A stretch of 64,000 nucleotides of DNA. Origin: Aureimonas jatrophae (GTDB taxonomy: Bacteria > Pseudomonadota > Alphaproteobacteria > Rhizobiales > Rhizobiaceae). Numbering within the stretch: position 1 is the stretch's first letter; every line of letters starts with the position of its first letter. The DNA is taken from positions 186,001 through 250,000 of the forward strand of contig NZ_FNIT01000005.1 of assembly GCF_900104035.1 (NCBI RefSeq), written 5' to 3'. Under the pieces are notes generated by a model. It searched no databases. It saw nothing but the letters and a program-made list of their open reading frames with translations, and was not told where the DNA came from. The position numbers and the translations under genes are program-made. Below, piece by piece: positions 49,362-58,282 of this stretch.

Positions 49362-50315
49362 TCAGTGCGCCGGAGGCTGCCAGAGCGACAGGAGACCGTC
49401 AAGGCGGGGCGTGGGCAGGCCCAGCGCCGCGGGCAGGTCGCGCGCCTGCGGGTCGAGACCCAGCATGCGGAAGAAGGCGCCCTGCGCACGCGCGCCGAGC
49501 CCCCAGGTCCCGTCCTGCTTCGGCTCGCGCTCGACGATCTCGAGATCCTTGGGAACGCCGCGCTCGCTTTCCAGCCAGCGCCGGATCTCCTCTTCGCCGC
49601 CCAGCGCGTCGACGAGGCGGTTCGCCAGGCCCTGTTCGCCGGTGAAGACCGAACCGTCGGCCAGTTGGCGGGCCGCCTCGGGCGTGAAGCCGCGACGCTC
49701 GGCGACAAGGCCCACGAACCAGTCGTAGCTGTTGAGGACCAGGCGACGAATCATCTCGATCGCCTCCGGTGGAGCGGGCGCGAACGGCGAGGGCTCCGCC
49801 TTCAACGGGGCGGACTTCACGGCGTTCACGTCGACGCCGATGCGCGCGAGGAGTTCGGACGCGTTGACATACTGGAAGATGACGCCGATCGACCCGACGA
49901 TCGAGGAGTTGTGTGCGACCACGCGATCCGCCGCGATCGCCACCATGTAGCCGGCCGACGCGGCCAGCGTGCCGACCTCGGCGGCGACGGGCTTGGTCTC
50001 GGCCAGCCGTCGCACGGCGTGGTAGAGCGTCTCGCCGCCAACCGTGGTTCCGCCCGGCGAATCGACCTTCACGATGACCGCCTTCACGCCGTCCTCTTCG
50101 CGCAGGTCGTCCAGAAGCTCGAGGAACTTCTCGTCTTCGGTGATGAGGCCGGACACTTCGACACGGGCGATCTGCTGAAGCGCCGTGCCCGGCCTCCAGC
50201 CGGCCGCCAGGCCGATCGCGACAACGGCGAGCGCAAGAGCAAGCACAGCGAGCACGCGCCAGCGGCCGAGACGACGACGCAGGCGGCGGCGATCGATCAA
50301 CGATTCGGCGTCCAT
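49362..50315 (-). CDS. sppA: Signal peptide peptidase SppA (S49 protease)
   Basis: A 317-residue S49 serine protease anchored by an N-terminal helix (VLAVLALALAVVAIGLAAG). It cleaves remnant signal peptides in the membrane. The Ser/Lys dyad is probably Ser120 in LAASAGYM and Lys172 in VKSAPLKAEPSPF; the substrate-binding VKVDSPGGTTVGG is intact. It is the short single-domain form. The ATG at 50315 has GGAG at good spacing; an ATG at 50363 is the alternative. It is divergent from lptC. Confidence 0.94.
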   Translation of the reverse strand: MDAESLIDRRRLRRRLGRWRVLAVLALALAVVAIGLAAGWRPGTALQQIARVEVSGLITEDEKFLELLDDLREEDGVKAVIVKVDSPGGTTVGGETLYHAVRRLAETKPVAAEVGTLAASAGYMVAIAADRVVAHNSSIVGSIGVIFQYVNASELLARIGVDVNAVKSAPLKAEPSPFAPAPPEAIEMIRRLVLNSYDWFVGLVAERRGFTPEAARQLADGSVFTGEQGLANRLVDALGGEEEIRRWLESERGVPKDLEIVEREPKQDGTWGLGARAQGAFFRMLGLDPQARDLPAALGLPTPRLDGLLSLWQPPAH

Positions 50316-50480
50316 GACATCTCCGGAGAACAGGAGCGGCAACGCTCCGCGTGGGCAATTCATCCCGAGCGATAGACAGCGCGCCTGGCGGCGGCAAGCG
50401 GCAGCGTCGGCGGGAGCGCGAGGCGGACGCGTGAGCTCCCCTCCCGCTGACCATCTAAAAACCCCATATCCTGCCCATGG

Positions 50481-50496
50481 GTGTCTTGTTAGACAC
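50481..50496. repeat. Inverted repeat between sppA and lptC
   Basis: GTGTCT, loop TGTT, AGACAC is a perfect 6-bp inverted repeat in an AT-richer part of the 270-base divergent region, about 90 bases before lptC. It may be an operator or overlap a promoter; no regulator is known. Confidence 0.45.
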
Positions 50497-50585
50497 TGTT
50501 ATGAAACTTGAACTGCCCATAGATTGGTTCGGTCGCCTCTTTCCGGTGGCGATCGGCCGGTGATGGACGGGAGACGGGAAGCACG

Positions 50586-51305
50586 TTGGAAGGCAGTATC
50601 GGTCATCGGAACGGTCAGCCTCTTGGCCAGTCCCTGCAGGCAGGCGACGGACGGGCTCAGGAGCGCGAGTTCGGACGCGCGCGCCGTCATACGCGCCTCG
50701 TGCGGTCCCTGCGCGTCGGCCTGCCGGTCGTGGCGGGCCTGATCGTGCTCGCGGGTCTGGCCGTGACATGGTTCGCGCGCGCTCTGCCGGTGGACGTCGC
50801 CTTCGCCTCGACGAGCATCGTCGACGGGCGGCTCGTGATGGAAGACCCACGCCTGTCGGGGGTCGACGGCAACGATCGACCCTATTCCATGATCGCGGAC
50901 CGCGCCATCCAGGCGCTCGGCGGCAGCGGCATCGACCTCGAGACCGTGCGCGCCAGCCTGTCGGTGGATCCCGAAACAACGGCCGAACTCACGGCCGCCA
51001 AGGGTCGCTTCGACACCACCAACAACATGCTGCGCCTCTACGACCAGATCGCCGTGGACACGTCGAGCGGTATCAAGATCCGCCTCGACAGCGCCGACGT
51101 TCATCTGAACGAGGGCCGCCTGATGGGCAACGGACCGGTCGAGATCTCGACACCCAGCCAGCGCCTGGAAGCCGGCAACGTTTCCATCTCGGAGGGCGGC
51201 AAGACCTTGAGCTTCGGCAACCGGGTCAAGCTGACGCTCCTGCCCCAGACCCGTTCCAATCCCGAAGCGGGCCCGGCGGCCCAAGCGAGCGAAAGCACTC
51301 CATGA
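50586..51305 (+). CDS. lptC: LPS export ABC transporter periplasmic protein LptC
   Basis: LptC is the inner-membrane-anchored periplasmic link between LptBFG and LptA in LPS transport. The 239 residues have a single membrane helix (LRVGLPVVAGLIVLAGLAVTWF), then the beta-jellyroll with MEDPRLSG, TTAELTAAKGRFDTTNNMLRLYDQIAV. The start is TTG at 50586, as no ATG in this frame precedes the helix; the N-terminal 40 residues are polar. The stop overlaps lptA (ATGA). The operon continues with lptA, lptB and rpoN. Confidence 0.92.
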   Translation: MEGSIGHRNGQPLGQSLQAGDGRAQEREFGRARRHTRLVRSLRVGLPVVAGLIVLAGLAVTWFARALPVDVAFASTSIVDGRLVMEDPRLSGVDGNDRPYSMIADRAIQALGGSGIDLETVRASLSVDPETTAELTAAKGRFDTTNNMLRLYDQIAVDTSSGIKIRLDSADVHLNEGRLMGNGPVEISTPSQRLEAGNVSISEGGKTLSFGNRVKLTLLPQTRSNPEAGPAAQASESTP

Positions 51306-51925
51306 ACCTGATCCGTCCGGCCGCGGTGGCGGCGCTTCTTCTCGTCGCGGGCGCGCTGCCGGCGAGCGCCCAGGCCCAGTCGCCCGGGCTCGGCAACTCC
51401 TTCGGCGGACTGCAGGTCCAGGGCGACCAGCCGATCGCGATCGAGTCCAACCAGCTCGACGTCGACGACAAGCAGTCGCTCGCCACCTTCTCCGGCGACG
51501 TGTCCGTCCAGCAGGGCGAGACCTCGCTCAAGGCCGACAAGCTCCTCGTCTTCTACGTACGCAAGGCCGAGGGCGCGAGCGCGGCCCAGCCGGTATCGAC
51601 CGGCAACATGCCGGGCGGCTCCAGCGACATCAGCCGCCTGGAGGCCACCGGCAAGGTCACCATCAAGTCCGCCGACCAGGTGGCCACCGCCCAGAAGGCC
51701 GACTTCGACATGGCGACCAAGGTCGCGGTGCTGACGGGCGACGTCGTGCTCAGCCAGGGCCAGAACGTCGCCACCGGCTGCATCCTGCGCATCCAGATGG
51801 ATACCGGCGTCGCGCGGCTGCAGAGCCGTGACTGCAACGGTGCCTCGGGCGGGGCGAACGGCGGCCGGGTCCGTCTTCTCCTGTCGCCCGACGCGCAGCA
51901 GCCCGGCCAGCCCGCCGCGCGCTGA
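51302..51925 (+). CDS. lptA: LPS transport periplasmic protein LptA
   Basis: LptA forms the periplasmic bridge that carries LPS to LptD. The 207-residue protein has a Sec signal (AAVAALLLVAGALPASAQA) and an OstA-like domain starting PIAIESNQLDVDDKQSLATFSGDVSVQQGE. Two cysteines occur near the C-terminus (VATGCILRI and SRDCNGA). The ATG overlaps the lptC stop, and lptB starts 53 bases after the gene. Confidence 0.95.
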   Translation: MNLIRPAAVAALLLVAGALPASAQAQSPGLGNSFGGLQVQGDQPIAIESNQLDVDDKQSLATFSGDVSVQQGETSLKADKLLVFYVRKAEGASAAQPVSTGNMPGGSSDISRLEATGKVTIKSADQVATAQKADFDMATKVAVLTGDVVLSQGQNVATGCILRIQMDTGVARLQSRDCNGASGGANGGRVRLLLSPDAQQPGQPAAR

Positions 51926-51978
51926 ACACACGTTTCGCGGCCGCGGCCGCCCTCCCCTTCGAGGCCTCTGGAGGCGTC

Positions 51979-52818
51979 TTGACCGATACGATCCCGGCTC
52001 GCTCGGAGGGCGGCTCGCGCCGCCCCGTTCTCCCGTCCCACGATCCGCGCGCGGACATTCTCGCCCGCGAGGGCGCGACCGCCGAGCATCCGTCGGTGGG
52101 AACCCTGGTGGCGCGCGGCATCACGAAGACCTATCGCGGTCGCCGCGTCGTGGACTCCGTCGATGTCGCGGTACGTCGCGGCGAGGCCGTGGGGCTTCTC
52201 GGTCCGAACGGTGCCGGCAAGACCACCTGCTTCTACATGATCACCGGCCTCGTGCCGGTGGACGGCGGGCGCATCGAGCTCGACGGCCACGACATCACCG
52301 GCATCCCGATGTATCGCCGCGCGCGCCTCGGCATCGGTTACCTGCCGCAGGAGGCGTCGATCTTCCGCGGCCTCAGCGTCGAGGACAATATCCGGGCCGT
52401 TCTCGAACTCGTGGAGCGCGACCGCTCCAAGCGCGAGGAACAGCTCACCTCGCTTCTCGAAGAGTTTCGGATCTCGCACCTGCGCAAGCAGCCGTCGACC
52501 GCGCTATCAGGCGGCGAGCGGCGACGCTGCGAGATCGCCCGCGCGCTCGCCTCGCGCCCGACCTTTATGCTCCTCGACGAACCCTTCGCGGGCGTCGATC
52601 CGATCGCCGTCGCCGACATCCAGGAACTGGTGCGCCACCTCACGCGGCGCGGCATCGGGGTCCTGATCACCGATCACAACGTGCGCGAAACCCTCGGCCT
52701 GATTGACCGGGCCTACATCATGCACGCGGGCGCCGTGCTGACCCATGGATCGCCGCAGGACATCGTGGACGATGCGGACGTGCGGCGCGTCTATCTCGGC
52801 GAGCAGTTCACCTACTGA
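51979..52818 (+). CDS. lptB: LPS export ABC transporter ATP-binding protein LptB
   Basis: LptB is the ATPase powering LPS extraction with LptF/LptG. The 279-residue protein has Walker A GPNGAGKTT, the Q-loop YLPQEASIFR, signature LSGGERRR, Walker B FMLLDEPFAGVDP and the H-loop TDHNVRETL. An N-terminal extension of about 40 residues is polar. The TTG at 51979 has GGAGG at 51970-51974. rpoN follows after 100 bases, the classic lptB-rpoN order. Confidence 0.97.
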   Translation: MTDTIPARSEGGSRRPVLPSHDPRADILAREGATAEHPSVGTLVARGITKTYRGRRVVDSVDVAVRRGEAVGLLGPNGAGKTTCFYMITGLVPVDGGRIELDGHDITGIPMYRRARLGIGYLPQEASIFRGLSVEDNIRAVLELVERDRSKREEQLTSLLEEFRISHLRKQPSTALSGGERRRCEIARALASRPTFMLLDEPFAGVDPIAVADIQELVRHLTRRGIGVLITDHNVRETLGLIDRAYIMHAGAVLTHGSPQDIVDDADVRRVYLGEQFTY

Positions 52819-52918
52819 GGCGCGAGCGACGGCCGGTCGGCGCTTGACAGGCAAGTTGCGGACCAGTTGACTTGGCTTCGGCCTCGCGGGCCGCGCCAGG
52901 AAGGGACGCGCCACCCTC

Positions 52919-54247
52919 ATGCTTTCGGTGAACCTGCAGGTCCGTCAGAGCCAGTCGCTGGTGATGACACCCCAGCTCCTCCAGTCGATCCGGCTGCTGC
53001 AGTTCGACCGGGGCGAGCTGCAGGGTTTTCTGGAGCGTGAGGCCGAAGGCAATCCGCTGCTGCGCGTGGAGCGTGCACCAGGCGGCACGCCGGTGCGCAT
53101 GGCGCCGGGCAGCCTCGCCGACACTGCCGTTCGCGAGCGCGCCGCGCCCGGCCCGACGCTTCCGGCCCATGCCCTATCCGAGATCGGCGAGATCTTTCCC
53201 AACGAGCACGAACGGCGCATCGCCTTGCATCTTTTCGCTGACCTCGATGCCTCGGGTTTTCTGGCAGTGGATCCGATCGCGGTCGCCCACGGCCTCGGAC
53301 TGGATGAGGCGCAAGCCATCGCGCTTTTGGGACGTCTGCAGGCCGCGGCGGAGCCGGCGGGGCTGTTCGCCCGCTCGCTGGCGGAATCGCTCGCCATTCA
53401 GCTCGAACGGCGCGATCGCCTCGACCCGGTGATGCGGGTCGTCCTGGCGCACCTGCCGCTTTTGGCACGCCGCGACTTCGTCGCCCTTGCGCGACTGACC
53501 GGCGAGAACGAAAGCGACCTGCCCGATATCCTGGCCGAGATCCGACGTCTCGACCCGCGCCCGGGCTCGCGCTTCGAAGCGGCCGAGATGGTCGCGGTGG
53601 TTCCCGATGTTCTGGTGGCGGCCGCCGACGGCGGGGGCTGGCAGATCGAGTTGAACGAGCGCGCGTTTCCGCGCGTTGCGGTGCGAGAGACCTACGCGCG
53701 CCGCATTGCGGCCGGCTGCATCGAGGCCGAGGAGCGCCAGTTCCTCCAAACCTGCCAACAGTCGGCGTCGTGGCTCCTGCGCTCGCTCGACCAGCGTGCG
53801 CGCACGGTTCTGCGTGTCGCGGAGGAGATCGTTCGCCGGCAGGACGGCTTCCTTCAGCACGGCGTGCCGGGCCTTCGCCCGATGACGCTGGCCTCGGTCG
53901 CCGAGGCGATCGGCCTGCACGAATCGACCGTCAGCCGCGTGACGGCCGGCAAGTATCTGGCCACGCCGCGCGGCACGTTCGAGATGAAGTTCTTCTTCAC
54001 GGTCGCCATCGGTTCCAGCGACGGCGGCGAAGCTCACTCCGCCGAAAGCGTGAAGCTGCGCATCGGTCGCATGATCGCAGCCGAGAGCGTCGATGACGTC
54101 CTGTCGGACGACGACATCGCGGCCCGCCTGCGCAGCGAGGGCGTCGACCTCGCGCGCCGCACGGTCGCCAAGTATCGCGAGGCGCTGGGCCTTCCTTCCT
54201 CGGTTCAGCGCCGCCGCGAGATGAAGGCGCGTCGCTTGGCAGGCTGA
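52919..54247 (+). CDS. rpoN: RNA polymerase sigma-54 factor RpoN
   Basis: RpoN directs RNA polymerase to -24/-12 promoters opened by AAA+ activators. Region I (LQVRQSQSLVMTPQLLQSIRLLQ, glutamine-rich) is at the start, the core-binding domain follows from about 95, the HTH is around MTLASVAEAIGLHESTVSRVTAGKYL and the RpoN box is ARRTVAKYRE. At 442 residues it is shorter than the about 480-520 usual in rhizobia; the missing part is region II between NPLLRVE (about 50) and NEHERRIALHLF (about 97), which here is only about 40 residues and not strongly acidic. It is followed by hpf and ptsN. Confidence 0.96.
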   Translation: MLSVNLQVRQSQSLVMTPQLLQSIRLLQFDRGELQGFLEREAEGNPLLRVERAPGGTPVRMAPGSLADTAVRERAAPGPTLPAHALSEIGEIFPNEHERRIALHLFADLDASGFLAVDPIAVAHGLGLDEAQAIALLGRLQAAAEPAGLFARSLAESLAIQLERRDRLDPVMRVVLAHLPLLARRDFVALARLTGENESDLPDILAEIRRLDPRPGSRFEAAEMVAVVPDVLVAAADGGGWQIELNERAFPRVAVRETYARRIAAGCIEAEERQFLQTCQQSASWLLRSLDQRARTVLRVAEEIVRRQDGFLQHGVPGLRPMTLASVAEAIGLHESTVSRVTAGKYLATPRGTFEMKFFFTVAIGSSDGGEAHSAESVKLRIGRMIAAESVDDVLSDDDIAARLRSEGVDLARRTVAKYREALGLPSSVQRRREMKARRLAG

Positions 54248-54343
54248 GACGCCTGGAACGAAACGACGCGATGCGGCTTCGAGTCCCATCGTCGCCGGAC
54301 ACGCCAAACGAGGTTCGGCGGCGACCACCGGAAGGAGAAACGA

Positions 54344-54922
54344 ATGGCACTTCGCGTATCAGGCCGTCACATGGACATCGGCGACGCGTTCCGGACCCGG
54401 ATCGAGGATCGGGTCACCGAGCAGGTCGCCAAGTACTTCGACGGCAACTACTCGGGCACGGTCGTCGTGTCCAAGGAAGCGCAGCGCTACAGCGTCGACA
54501 TGTCGGTTCACCTCGACAGCGGCGTCTACTTCCAGGCGACCGGCGAGTCGCACGACCCCGAATCCAGCTTCATCGAGGCCTGCGAGCGCATCGAGAAGCG
54601 GCTGCGCCGCTACAAGCGACGCCTGAAGGACCACAAGGCTGGCCTGACCAACGCCTCGCGCGAGGTCGCCTATACGGTGATCAGCCCGGTGCCCGAGGAA
54701 AGCGAAGAGGTTCCGGAGGATTTCGCACCGGCCGTGATCGCGGAAACCTCGATGATCGTCGGCACGATGAGCGTCGCCCATGCGGTGATGGAGCTTGACC
54801 GTCGGGACGGTCCGGTCGTGGTCTTCAAGAACGGCGCCAGCGACACCGTGAACATCGTGTACCGACGGGCCGATGGCAACGTGGGTTGGATCGACCCCTC
54901 GACATTGCGCCCAGAGACCTGA
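54344..54922 (+). CDS. hpf: Ribosome hibernation promoting factor (long HPF)
   Basis: Long-form HPF dimerises 70S ribosomes into 100S particles in stationary phase. The 192 residues have the N-terminal S30AE domain (ALRVSGRHMDIGDAFRTRIEDRV...FIEACERIEKRLRRYKRRLKDH) and the C-terminal dimerisation domain (AHAVMELDRRDGPVVVFKNGASDTVNIVYRR region). A Shine-Dalgarno AAGGAG stands 6 bases before the ATG. It sits in rpoN-hpf-ptsN as in most proteobacteria. Confidence 0.95.
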   Translation: MALRVSGRHMDIGDAFRTRIEDRVTEQVAKYFDGNYSGTVVVSKEAQRYSVDMSVHLDSGVYFQATGESHDPESSFIEACERIEKRLRRYKRRLKDHKAGLTNASREVAYTVISPVPEESEEVPEDFAPAVIAETSMIVGTMSVAHAVMELDRRDGPVVVFKNGASDTVNIVYRRADGNVGWIDPSTLRPET

Positions 54923-55068
54923 TACCCGCCCGTCCAAGGACCCCATGCCGCCGGCGACCCCGCCGGCGGCATGGAACCCCGAAGGAACGACGCGAGGGTG
55001 CGGCAAGCTCTCCATGTCAGGGGTACTCGGACGGCAACCCCCGCGGACAGGCGGGAAGGCAGAGCATC

Positions 55069-55533
55069 GTGGACCTTTCCGATCTCATCGAGCAGGACGC
55101 CATCTTCCCGTCGCTGCGCTCCCAGACCAAGAAGCAGGTTCTGCAGGATCTGTCGGAGCGGGCGGCCGCCCTCGCCGGCCTGTCGCCGCGCGACGTCTAC
55201 GAGACCGTCGCGGCGCGCGAGCGGCTGGGCTCGACCGGCATCGGCGGCGGGATCGCCATTCCTCACGGCAAGATCGCCGGCCTGTCGCGCATTCGCGGCG
55301 TGTTCGGCCGCCTGGCCAAGCCGGTCGACTTCGACTCTCTGGACGATCAGCCCGTGGATCTCGTGTTTCTGCTGCTCGCACCCGAGGACTCGGGCGCTGA
55401 TCACCTCAAGGCGCTGTCGAAGATCGCTCGCCTCCTGCGCGACCCGTCCGTTCTCGGCCAGTTGCGGGCCCTGCACGACGCGACGACGATCCATAATCTG
55501 ATGACGCACACGGTCCCGCCCTTCGCAGCCTGA
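55069..55533 (+). CDS. ptsN: PTS nitrogen-regulatory EIIA protein PtsN
   Basis: PtsN (EIIA-Ntr) is phosphorylated by PTS-Ntr and controls potassium transport and other targets. The 154 residues include the phosphorylated histidine in GIAIPHGKIAGL. The GTG at 55069 gives MDLSDLIEQDAIFPSL; GGGAAGG lies upstream. hprK, another component of the alphaproteobacterial PTS, begins at the other end of this part of the window. Its end converges with the DUF1150 gene, with a minus-strand terminator between. Confidence 0.95.
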   Translation: MDLSDLIEQDAIFPSLRSQTKKQVLQDLSERAAALAGLSPRDVYETVAARERLGSTGIGGGIAIPHGKIAGLSRIRGVFGRLAKPVDFDSLDDQPVDLVFLLLAPEDSGADHLKALSKIARLLRDPSVLGQLRALHDATTIHNLMTHTVPPFAA

Positions 55534-55541
55534 AGCGCATG

Positions 55542-55584
55542 AAAAAGGGCCGAAACCACCGGGGAGGACGGCGGTCTCGACCCT
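55542..55584 (-). terminator. Terminator after the DUF1150 gene
   Basis: A 16-pair stem (including three G-U pairs in minus-strand RNA), with a seven-base loop, followed by TTTTT. In plus-strand RNA three mismatches and no T-run make it weak, so it mainly ends the hsp20-DUF1150 transcript. Confidence 0.85.
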
Positions 55585-55615
55585 CGCAGGAAGGCCGTAT
55601 GTCGAACGGGTGCCG

Positions 55616-55870
55616 TCAGTGAAGGCTGACGGTCTGGAGCTCGTTCTGCGTGGCGCTTTCGAGGATCGAGCCCCGATCGTCCGACACGGCCAGCGGCGTG
55701 CCGTCAGCCGAGAACAGCGCCCAAAGCTTGATGCCCGGCCGAATTGACTGCGCGGCCGGAAAGCGCGCGCGGATATCGTCCGACGACATGCGGCGGAGAT
55801 AGGCCAAGTGTCCCTCTCCCAACGCAGCAAGATCGGCGTCGGAGAGGATCGTGTGATGATGATCGGTCAT
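55616..55870 (-). CDS. DUF1150-family small protein
   Basis: An 84-residue protein of the DUF1150 family, small acidic proteins common in alphaproteobacteria and found beside hsp20 genes. It has GHLAYLRRMSSDDIRARFP and LWALFSADGTPLAVSDDRGS. The function is unknown. The ATG at 55870 stands 9 bases after AAGGAG; a TTG at 55879 touches that sequence and is unlikely. It follows hsp20 by 56 bases and should be heat-induced with it. Confidence 0.85.
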   Translation of the reverse strand: MTDHHHTILSDADLAALGEGHLAYLRRMSSDDIRARFPAAQSIRPGIKLWALFSADGTPLAVSDDRGSILESATQNELQTVSLH

Positions 55871-55926
55871 GAGAGGCAACTCCTTGAGACAGCAAACGCG
55901 CGGAGAGGCGAAGGGTTCAGCCGGCC

Positions 55927-56364
55927 TCAGTCCTGTGCGACGATCTGGATCCGCTTCACGGTGCGCTCCGGTTCGGGCTTGACGAGATCGATCATCAGAA
56001 GCCCGTTCTTGAGCTGGGCTCCCATGATCTTCATCCCGTCGGCGAACAGGAAGCTTTTCTGGAACTGACGGGCCGCGATGCCCCGATGCAGGTACTCGCG
56101 GTCTCGCGCCTCGGTCTGCGACCCCCGTATCGTCAGCTGGTTGTCCTCGGTGGTGATCTCCAGGTCTTCCGACCGAAAACCGGCCACAGCCAGCGTGATG
56201 CGGATGGCATGGGAGCCCTGTGCGGCGTCCTCGCTTCGCAGGAGAACGCGCTCGATGTTGTAGGGCGGATATCCGTCGCTTCCGCGACCGATCCGCTCCA
56301 GCGTCTTCTCCACCCCGTCGAAGCCGACGAGCAGCGGACTGGAGAACACAGGTGTCCGACTCAT
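55927..56364 (-). CDS. hspA: Small heat-shock protein (Hsp20/IbpA family)
   Basis: A 145-residue alpha-crystallin chaperone that holds unfolding proteins. The alpha-crystallin domain runs from YPPYNIERV to the C-terminal RTVKRIQI, with FRSEDLEITTEDNQLTIRG and EYLHRGIAARQFQKSFLF. Rhizobia often have several such genes under RpoH and ROSE control. The ATG at 56364 begins MSRTPVFSSPLLVGFDG. A sigma-32-type promoter and a ROSE-like leader lie upstream. DUF1150 follows on the same transcript. Confidence 0.94.
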   Translation of the reverse strand: MSRTPVFSSPLLVGFDGVEKTLERIGRGSDGYPPYNIERVLLRSEDAAQGSHAIRITLAVAGFRSEDLEITTEDNQLTIRGSQTEARDREYLHRGIAARQFQKSFLFADGMKIMGAQLKNGLLMIDLVKPEPERTVKRIQIVAQD

Positions 56365-56440
56365 GACGATGCCAAGCCCTTGTTCCAAGCGACTTTTCTG
56401 CTCGCCACCCGGCCCTGTCAGAGGCACCGCGCGGCGTTTC
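56365..56440 (-). promoter_or_regulatory. Candidate ROSE-like RNA thermometer
   Basis: The leader ends with UCGCU-UG, loop GAA, CAAGGG, in which CUUG pairs with CAAG and the next G stands opposite G, then C pairs with G, as in the last hairpin of ROSE elements (UYGCU pairing with the Shine-Dalgarno through a G-G mismatch). The masked AAGGG stands 12 bases before the ATG, which is rather far, so the call is tentative. Confidence 0.4.
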
Positions 56441-56448
56441 CTTCAGAC

Positions 56449-56480
56449 CTCATATGGCGTTGGCAACGCATCTCTTCAAC
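56449..56480 (-). promoter_or_regulatory. Sigma-32 (RpoH)-type promoter for hsp20
   Basis: On the minus strand GTTGAAG is followed, 17 bases after TTGAA, by CCATATGA. This matches alphaproteobacterial RpoH promoters (CTTGAA, 16-18 bases, CCATnT). The expected start point is near 56440, giving a leader of about 75 bases. Confidence 0.7.
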
Positions 56481-56508
56481 GGCTCGGCCCAGCGCCTCGG
56501 CTCACCCC

Positions 56509-57006
56509 TCAGGCCGGCCTGGAAGAGGGCTGGAACCGCATGGCCACACCATTGATGCAGTGACGCTTGCCGGTCGGCGGCGGGCCGTCGTCGAAGATAT
56601 GGCCGAGATGTCCGCCGCAACGCGCGCAATGCGCCTCGGTGCGGGGATAAACGAGAACGAAGTCGGTCTTGGTGCCGATCGCTCCGTCGATCGCCTGCCA
56701 GAAGCTCGGCCAGCCCGTGCCTGAGTCGAACTTGGTGTCAGACGCATAGAGCGCGTTGTCGCAGCCCGCACACTGGAAGAGGCCCGCCGCCTTTTCGTGA
56801 TTGAGGGGGCTCGTGAAGGGCCGCTCGGTCGCCTCCTCGCGCAGCACGGCGTAGGCGTCCGGCGACAACTTCCGCCGCCACTCGTCGGGCGTCATCTGTA
56901 CCGGGAAGGTTTCGGCCGCCGCCGGCGTCGTGCCGACGAGCGAGCGGGCGAAGGGGGCCAGCGCGGCAAGCGCCGCACCGCTCAGGAGGAATTGGCGACG
57001 CCGCAT
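56509..57006 (-). CDS. msrB: Exported peptide-methionine (R)-S-oxide reductase MsrB
   Basis: MsrB reduces the R-epimer of methionine sulfoxide. The 165-residue protein begins with MRRRQFLLSGAALAALAPFA, a likely Tat-type signal (RRRQFLL), so it should act in the periplasm. The domain has the zinc cysteines CAGC and CARC, the GWPSFWQ motif and the catalytic cysteine in RHCINGVAMRF. It stands apart from any msrA gene. A terminator of the upstream gene lies only 30 bases before the start. Confidence 0.92.
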   Translation of the reverse strand: MRRRQFLLSGAALAALAPFARSLVGTTPAAAETFPVQMTPDEWRRKLSPDAYAVLREEATERPFTSPLNHEKAAGLFQCAGCDNALYASDTKFDSGTGWPSFWQAIDGAIGTKTDFVLVYPRTEAHCARCGGHLGHIFDDGPPPTGKRHCINGVAMRFQPSSRPA

Positions 57007-57035
57007 CGGCGTATCTCCCTCTCCGGCGAACAGCG

Positions 57036-57074
57036 AAAAGGGGTGCGCGGCGCCGGAACCGGCCGCGCACCCCC
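57036..57074 (-). terminator. Terminator after the fasciclin-domain gene
   Basis: In minus-strand RNA GGGGTGCGCGGC and GCCGCGCACCCC form a 12-bp stem followed by TTTTC, 30 bases after the gene and just upstream of msrB. Confidence 0.8.
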
Positions 57075-57103
57075 TCATATATAGGCGATGCAGTCGCCCT
57101 ACG

Positions 57104-57667
57104 TCAGGGCATCAGCACCGTGTCGATGACGTGGACAACACCGTTCTTCTGCAGGACATCGGCCTGCGTCACGGTCGCGACGTTGCCCTTGGCGTCTGTG
57201 ACGGTCAGCTTGTCGCCCTTCATGGCGAGCGTCAGCTCCTCACCTTCCACGGTCTTCACCTTGTGCTGCCCGCCGTCCTTCTTGATCATGGCCATCGCGT
57301 CCGCCGACGTCGCCTTGGCCGGGACCACATGGTAGGTCAGGATCTTGGTGAGCTGAGCCTTGTTCTCGGGCTTCACCAGCGTGTCGACCGTGCCGGCGGG
57401 CAGCTTCTCGAAGGCTGCGTTGGTGGGCGCGAAGACCGTGAAGGGGCCGGCGCCGCCCAGCGTCTCGACGAGACCGGCCGCCTTCACGGCTGCAACCAGC
57501 GTCGACAGGTTGGACGCGTTCGGCGCGTTCTCGGCGATCGTCTTGTTGGAATACATCGGCGCACCGCCGACTTCGACGGACGTGGCGGACTGCGCAAGAG
57601 CCGTTCCGGCCATGGAGCCGGCCACCAGAGCGGCCAGGGCGGTGGTCTTGATAAAGGTCGTGATCAT
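57104..57667 (-). CDS. Exported fasciclin (FAS1)-domain protein
   Basis: A 187-residue protein with a Sec signal (TTALAALVAGSMAGTALAQ) and one FAS1 domain: LSTLVAAVKAAGLVETL, GPFTVFAPTNAAFEKLP, LTYHVVPA and the ending NGVVHVIDTVLMP. FAS1 proteins act in adhesion, and a rhizobial Nex18-type member is involved in symbiosis. The ATG at 57667 gives MITTFIKTTAL. It has its own terminator and so is probably monocistronic. Confidence 0.92.
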   Translation of the reverse strand: MITTFIKTTALAALVAGSMAGTALAQSATSVEVGGAPMYSNKTIAENAPNASNLSTLVAAVKAAGLVETLGGAGPFTVFAPTNAAFEKLPAGTVDTLVKPENKAQLTKILTYHVVPAKATSADAMAMIKKDGGQHKVKTVEGEELTLAMKGDKLTVTDAKGNVATVTQADVLQKNGVVHVIDTVLMP

Positions 57668-57805
57668 CTCGCGTTCCCTTTGAAGGTTCGCCTTCCGATG
57701 TCGAAAGGTGCGACAGATACGGACGCGGATGCATGCCGGCCTCACCCTGCGGCAAATTTTCATGCACCGTTCGGCAACCGACACCGGCCGTGTCTCCGGA
57801 CGTCG

Positions 57806-58282
<477 letters not shown>

